Source: Arthrobacter sp. H14
GTDB lineage: Bacteria > Actinomycetota > Actinomycetes > Actinomycetales > Micrococcaceae
Direction of reading: 5' to 3'
NCBI RefSeq assembly: GCF_000520495.1
Contig: NZ_KI914643.1
Span: 28,276-65,180, forward strand
DNA length: 36,905 bases
Both the position numbers and the translations under genes were made by a program. Below the pieces are notes generated by a model. That model ran no database searches and was not told the origin of the DNA. It saw only the letters and a program-made list of their open reading frames with translations. Within the stretch, counting starts at the first letter, position 1, and the number at the start of each line of letters is the position of its first letter. Positions 34,045 to 36,905 of this stretch are shown in pieces.

Positions 34045-34060
34045 CTCAAGTGCACTTGAG
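34045..34060. promoter_or_regulatory. SoxR box between soxR and the MFS gene
   Basis: CTCAAGTGCACTTGAG is a perfect 16-base palindrome matching the known SoxR box core (CCTCAAG-N4-CTTGAGG). On the plus strand it is followed by a -10-like TATAGG at 34063-34068, which directs transcription toward the exporter. Confidence 0.85.
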
Positions 34061-34076
34061 GATATAGGTTTCGACC

Positions 34077-34172
34077 ATGAGCTCATCAAGAACCGGATTC
34101 CACACCCAGGATGACCATCTAATCGTCCCCGAAGTGCCCTTCGTGAGCCGCTCCCGGCACCAAAATCCATGA
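34077..34172 (+). CDS. Upstream 31-codon ORF coupled to the MFS start
   Basis: ATG at 34077 opens MSSSRTGFHTQDDHLIVPEV and ends in TGA at 34170-34172, overlapping the MFS ATG (34169) as ATGA. The start is only about ten bases after the -10-like TATAGG. It may be a leader peptide that couples translation. No homologue recognised. Confidence 0.4.
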   Translation: MSSSRTGFHTQDDHLIVPEVPFVSRSRHQNP

Positions 34173-35404
34173 CGGGCCGATGGGAAGGCTCCAAACGACT
34201 GGCCCGGCCCTTCACGGACAAGCGAAGCCGCCGCCTCCTGGCGGCCTTTCTTGTTTCGGAACTCGGCGATGGGATCACCGCAGTCGTTGTCCCCTTGGGT
34301 GTCTATGCCCTCAGCGACAGCGTCATTGCCCTGGCCTCGACGTTCCTCGGGCGAATGCTCGCCGGGACCTTATTCGCGGCCGCCGGCGGAGCCATCGCGG
34401 ACTTCACGGATCGGCGACGTCTGCTTCTGGCCAGCTACGCAGTACGGGCCGTGCTCGTGGCAGTACTCATCCCCCTACCGGGGACAAACCCGGCCGCCTT
34501 CGCGGTGATCGGCGTGATCGTCGGCGCTGCGGGCTCCTTTGACAACCCGGCGGCCGAGTCCGCCCTGAGGACCTCATATAAGCACGACCTCCAATCGCTG
34601 GCAGCAGCACGCAAGAGCGGCAAAACTGTTTCGCAAATGGTCGGCCCAGCAGTCGGAGGGCTCCTGTTCGGACTCGGAGGTCTGACACTCGCGCTGGGCA
34701 TCAACGTGCTCACGTTCGTACTCGCCCTGACGCTGCTGGCCCCCAGACAATCCATGCCAGCAGCAGGGCGGAAAGCAGCGGGGGGCCGGAAGGCCAAGGT
34801 GAAGAGCAGCTCTGGAACCCCGGCTCCGAAGGGGCGGTTCTCGCCGGTCGTCACGATGTCGTTTTTCTCTGCCGCCAGCGCATCGTTCCTGGTTGCTGTC
34901 GGCACCGTACTTGCGGTGCCCTACCTGGCCGGGTTGCCCAACGCCCCCGATGGCGCCTACGGTTTCGCGCTGTCGGCCTACGGCATCGGGGCACTGGTCG
35001 GTTTGTGGGCCGCCGGGGTGACCTCCTGGTCGACTATCCGGCTGAAGAGCGTCCTAGTTTTCTCGGCCGTGGCATTCGGGATAATCACTGCCCTGAGCGT
35101 TTCGGTACCGCGGTGGGAAGTCTTCGCAGCAGCCTGGTTCATCTGGGGCATCGCCTTCGGCCCCGAAGACGTTCTCAGCGATGCCAGGGTCGCTTCGATT
35201 GTTTCCGATGGGTGGCTTGCCAGGGTCTACGCCCTGTGGTCGATCATGGGAAAACTCGGTGCGGCAGGCGGGTATGTTCTGGTCATCGCCATCAGCGGGC
35301 TGGCTGCGCAGTCCGCCCTTCAGGCCATCGGTCTGCTGTATGCGCTGTTCATTCCCATCGTTTTGATGTGCCTACGCCGGGAACCAAGGAACCCTGCAGG
35401 GTAA
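34169..35404 (+). CDS. MFS exporter under SoxR control
   Basis: The 411-residue protein has about 12 hydrophobic segments and the MFS motif between helices 2 and 3 (GAIADFTDRRRLLLASYAVR). The central cytoplasmic loop is strongly basic (RKAAGGRKAKVKSSSGTPAP). By association with SoxR and its box, it probably exports a redox-active or toxic compound. The start ATG overlaps the stop of a 31-codon ORF, so translation may be coupled. The N-terminus (MTGRWEGSKRLARPF) is a normal cytoplasmic lead. Confidence 0.87.
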   Translation: MTGRWEGSKRLARPFTDKRSRRLLAAFLVSELGDGITAVVVPLGVYALSDSVIALASTFLGRMLAGTLFAAAGGAIADFTDRRRLLLASYAVRAVLVAVLIPLPGTNPAAFAVIGVIVGAAGSFDNPAAESALRTSYKHDLQSLAAARKSGKTVSQMVGPAVGGLLFGLGGLTLALGINVLTFVLALTLLAPRQSMPAAGRKAAGGRKAKVKSSSGTPAPKGRFSPVVTMSFFSAASASFLVAVGTVLAVPYLAGLPNAPDGAYGFALSAYGIGALVGLWAAGVTSWSTIRLKSVLVFSAVAFGIITALSVSVPRWEVFAAAWFIWGIAFGPEDVLSDARVASIVSDGWLARVYALWSIMGKLGAAGGYVLVIAISGLAAQSALQAIGLLYALFIPIVLMCLRREPRNPAG

Positions 35405-36316
35405 GGGCACTGGCCAATAGCTGTTTCCGCCAGGGGAGAGCACTACGCGCAGAGCACCGCCCGTCCTATCGCTCTATCGCGCGAAACAGTATGGGCCGCG
35501 CGCAGCAAGTAGTTGCCGACCACCGCAGGCAGGCCTCAGCACGAGATCACCTTGAGGCCCTTGGCAGGTCGTACAGGCGGACACCGTCCCGCAGAGGGAT
35601 CGGCGAATTTAGGCGGTCGTTGCAACGATAGGTTTTTTTGGTTCAAATAGTAGCCGTTCCATGGCTTCAGCGGGGGTGATGCCGCCCAAAGTCGGGCGTT
35701 GAGTTCGGCGGCCTGCACCAGGTGCCGTGAGGTGTTCGGCGTCGGATGCCAGCATGTTCTCAGTAATCCAGGTGTTCGATGGTGAAGGAGTTTGAGTTCT
35801 TCTTTCGCTTCGACTTCCCCTGGGGGGCGCTTACTGGTAGCGGCCGTTATTCAAGTGGTCTGTATTCGTGCGGTGTCTGGGTCCCGGCTGCGGTTGGTTG
35901 GTCGTGGGCCCCTGGTGCGTGCCGGGCCGCTCGGCCCTGTCGTCGGCGCGCTGCTGCTGGCGCTCGACGCGTCGGCTATCGGCTGGGTCGTGGTTCGACG
36001 CCTGCGCCGGGCGGGTTGTGCCGCTCGCGGTGCCAGCTCGCCGCGGCCTTATCCGATGCGTCCAGCGGGGCCCGATCCTCGTGGTCCTTCCCGTTCTCGT
36101 TTGCCAACGCGCGTGGTACGAGCGCCGCGGATCTCGCTGCCCGCGATTTGCCGGGTTTGACAGAAGTTTGTCTCTGAAGGGCGACAGCGTGCAACGGCGA
36201 GCGGGGACACCGTCGTCGTGCGCTTATGGGTCGGCCGTAGCGGGCATCTTGGAGCACCGCTCTGATCCGTGCGGGAGCCATCTGTGCGGGCGCGGACATC
36301 TCCGCGCCATAACCAC
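35405..36316. other. About 0.9 kb with an IS transposase remnant and no intact gene
   Basis: Apart from the IS remnant at 35609-35760 I see nothing supportable. The GC-rich part (35800-36300) is open in several frames on both strands, which is expected by chance at this composition, and none shows recognisable motifs. Confidence 0.5.
35609..35760 (-). mobile_element. C-terminal remnant of an IS transposase (DDE integrase type)
   Basis: On the minus strand the frame reads RRTQRPTLGGITPAEAMERL followed by LFEPKKPIVATTA and a TAA at 35611-35609. The R-P-T-L-G-G-x-T-P-A-E-A pattern is the usual C-terminal end of IS3/IS30/IS481-type transposases. The catalytic part is missing. The exact family cannot be told from the tail. 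Confidence 0.6.
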
Positions 36317-36348
36317 TTGACCTGACACTTGGGTGTCAGGTCTATATT
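36317..36348 (+). promoter_or_regulatory. MerR-type promoter with perfect operator dyad
   Basis: A -35 TTGACC (36317-36322) and a -10 TATATT (36343-36348) are separated by 20 bases, the overlong spacing of MerR-controlled promoters. Between them ACCTGACAC (36320-36328) and GTGTCAGGT (36333-36341) form a perfect dyad. The coding ATG lies at 36355, seven bases past the -10, so the transcript is probably leaderless. Confidence 0.85.
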
Positions 36349-36354
36349 GGGTTT

Positions 36355-36905
36355 ATGGAACGAACGGTCAAGCAGGTCGCCGACGCTGTGGGGCTGCCCA
36401 GCCGTACCGTCCGCTACTACGACCGCATCGGTCTCGTCTCGCCGTCGGAGCGCACGGGGGCTGGTTACCGTCTTTACGACGCCGAGGACGAAGGCAAGCT
36501 GCGCTTTGTCCGGCAGGCCAAGGGTTTGGGCTTCAGCCTCCACGAGATCCGCCAGCTGATCGCCGCGGCCGAGAGCGGCTGCGGCGAGGTTGTGCCGGAG
36601 CTGCACCGTCTCCTCGAGGAGAAGGTGACCGAGATCGATCACCGCATCGGTGAGCTGCAGTCGTTTCGTCAGCGGCTCGTCGACTACGCCGACGGCAAGG
36701 GCGGCGGCTGCGGTTGTCAGGGCCACGGCGCCTTCTGTGGCTGTCTGCACGACGTACCGCTCGTGCAGATCAACAAAGAAAAGAAAGGAACCAACATGTG
36801 TGAGTACTGCGACCCCAAGAATATCGCCACCCATGAGGCGGAGGACAGCGTCCCGGCCGTCGCCGAGCAGAGCGGCTGCGGCTGTGGCTGCGACGGCGCC
36901 TGCGG
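36355..36905 (+). CDS. Metal-type MerR regulator running in frame into a Cys-rich segment (open at window edge)
   Basis: Residues 1-68 are a MerR HTH (VKQVADAVGLPSRTVRYYDR). The dimer helix carries Cys76 (AESGCGE), and residues 117-131 form a Cys-dense loop with C119, C121, C128 and C130 (GGGCGCQGHGAFCGCL), as in soft-metal sensors such as ZntR/CadR/MerR. No stop follows: the same frame continues through an ATG at 36796 (Met148), itself preceded by AAGAAAGGA, into MCEYCDPKNIATHEAE and then C175, C177, C179 and C183 at the right edge. So this is either a long fusion or a regulator followed by a Cys-rich protein with an internal start. The ligand is unknown; Cd, Pb, Zn, Cu or Hg are possible. 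Confidence 0.82.
   Translation, partial: MERTVKQVADAVGLPSRTVRYYDRIGLVSPSERTGAGYRLYDAEDEGKLRFVRQAKGLGFSLHEIRQLIAAAESGCGEVVPELHRLLEEKVTEIDHRIGELQSFRQRLVDYADGKGGGCGCQGHGAFCGCLHDVPLVQINKEKKGTNMCEYCDPKNIATHEAEDSVPAVAEQSGCGCGCDGAC

Noticed and set aside
35640-35649. GGTTCAAAT as a second copy of the tRNA-Ser end (attachment site)
   Set aside because: Only nine bases match and the flanks diverge at once; it lies inside the IS remnant's coding frame.
35792-36320. Several open frames of 107-150 codons on both strands
   Set aside because: They overlap in three frames, have Arg/Pro-rich random composition and no motif; treated as GC-rich noise.
36049-36834. 261-codon minus-strand frame opposite the MerR gene
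   Set aside because: Antisense to a MerR gene with a perfect operator and promoter.
1-36905. CRISPR array
   Set aside because: No regularly spaced direct repeats of suitable length were seen anywhere; the only tight tandem repeat is the nine-base unit at 29909-29953.

Overview
The window reads as chromosomal DNA of a high-GC actinobacterium, most likely Arthrobacter or a close Micrococcaceae relative. The grounds are GC-rich codon use, a GTP-dependent PEP carboxykinase, an aromatic-degradation cluster with an actinobacterial LuxR/LAL regulator, CRP/GlxR-like sites and frequent GTG starts. Nothing was searched; all calls come from reading the sequence and recalled family motifs.

Left third (1-9490), benzoate to beta-ketoadipate: catA (catechol 1,2-dioxygenase, cut by the left edge) diverges from benABCD, followed by an overlapping 959-residue LAL-type LuxR regulator. 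A convergent pair, a LysR regulator and a muconate-cycloisomerase-family enzyme, follows. BenABC dihydroxylates benzoate, BenD makes catechol, CatA opens the ring and the cycloisomerase would lactonise muconate. Three phased CCTAG repeats lie in the catA-benA gap.

Middle (9580-22848), mostly housekeeping. First comes a compact three-gene operon: a duplicated DUF1538-like membrane protein, a PII-like protein and a twin-CBS protein. Then follow pckG, tRNA-Arg(ACG), a FadR-type regulator, a flavoprotein disulfide reductase, a solitary restriction-type endonuclease, a SixA-like phosphatase, a receiverless winged-helix regulator, upp, a cold-shock gene, a fatty-acid desaturase, tadA and tRNA-Ser(CGA). 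Two near-identical CRP/GlxR-like palindromes lie upstream of pckG and of the winged-helix gene.

Right third (22849-36905), accessory DNA starting just after tRNA-Ser. It holds unknown small genes, tiny membrane proteins, a decayed Tn554-type recombinase and tnpC-like gene, two MFS exporters (one paired with a SoxR regulator), and a minus-strand operon of an HU-like protein, a 107-residue protein and a 608-residue protein. It also holds one end of a Tn402/Tn5053-type transposon with a frameshifted resolvase, an IS remnant, and a leaderless metal-type MerR gene that reads without a stop into a Cys-rich segment having its own ribosome-binding site. At least seven genes here carry stops or frameshifts while the left 22 kb looks intact, which suggests a decaying island.

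Best candidates for undescribed biology are the DUF1538/PII/CBS operon, the MerR-Cys two-start arrangement and the HU-like/107-aa/608-aa operon.
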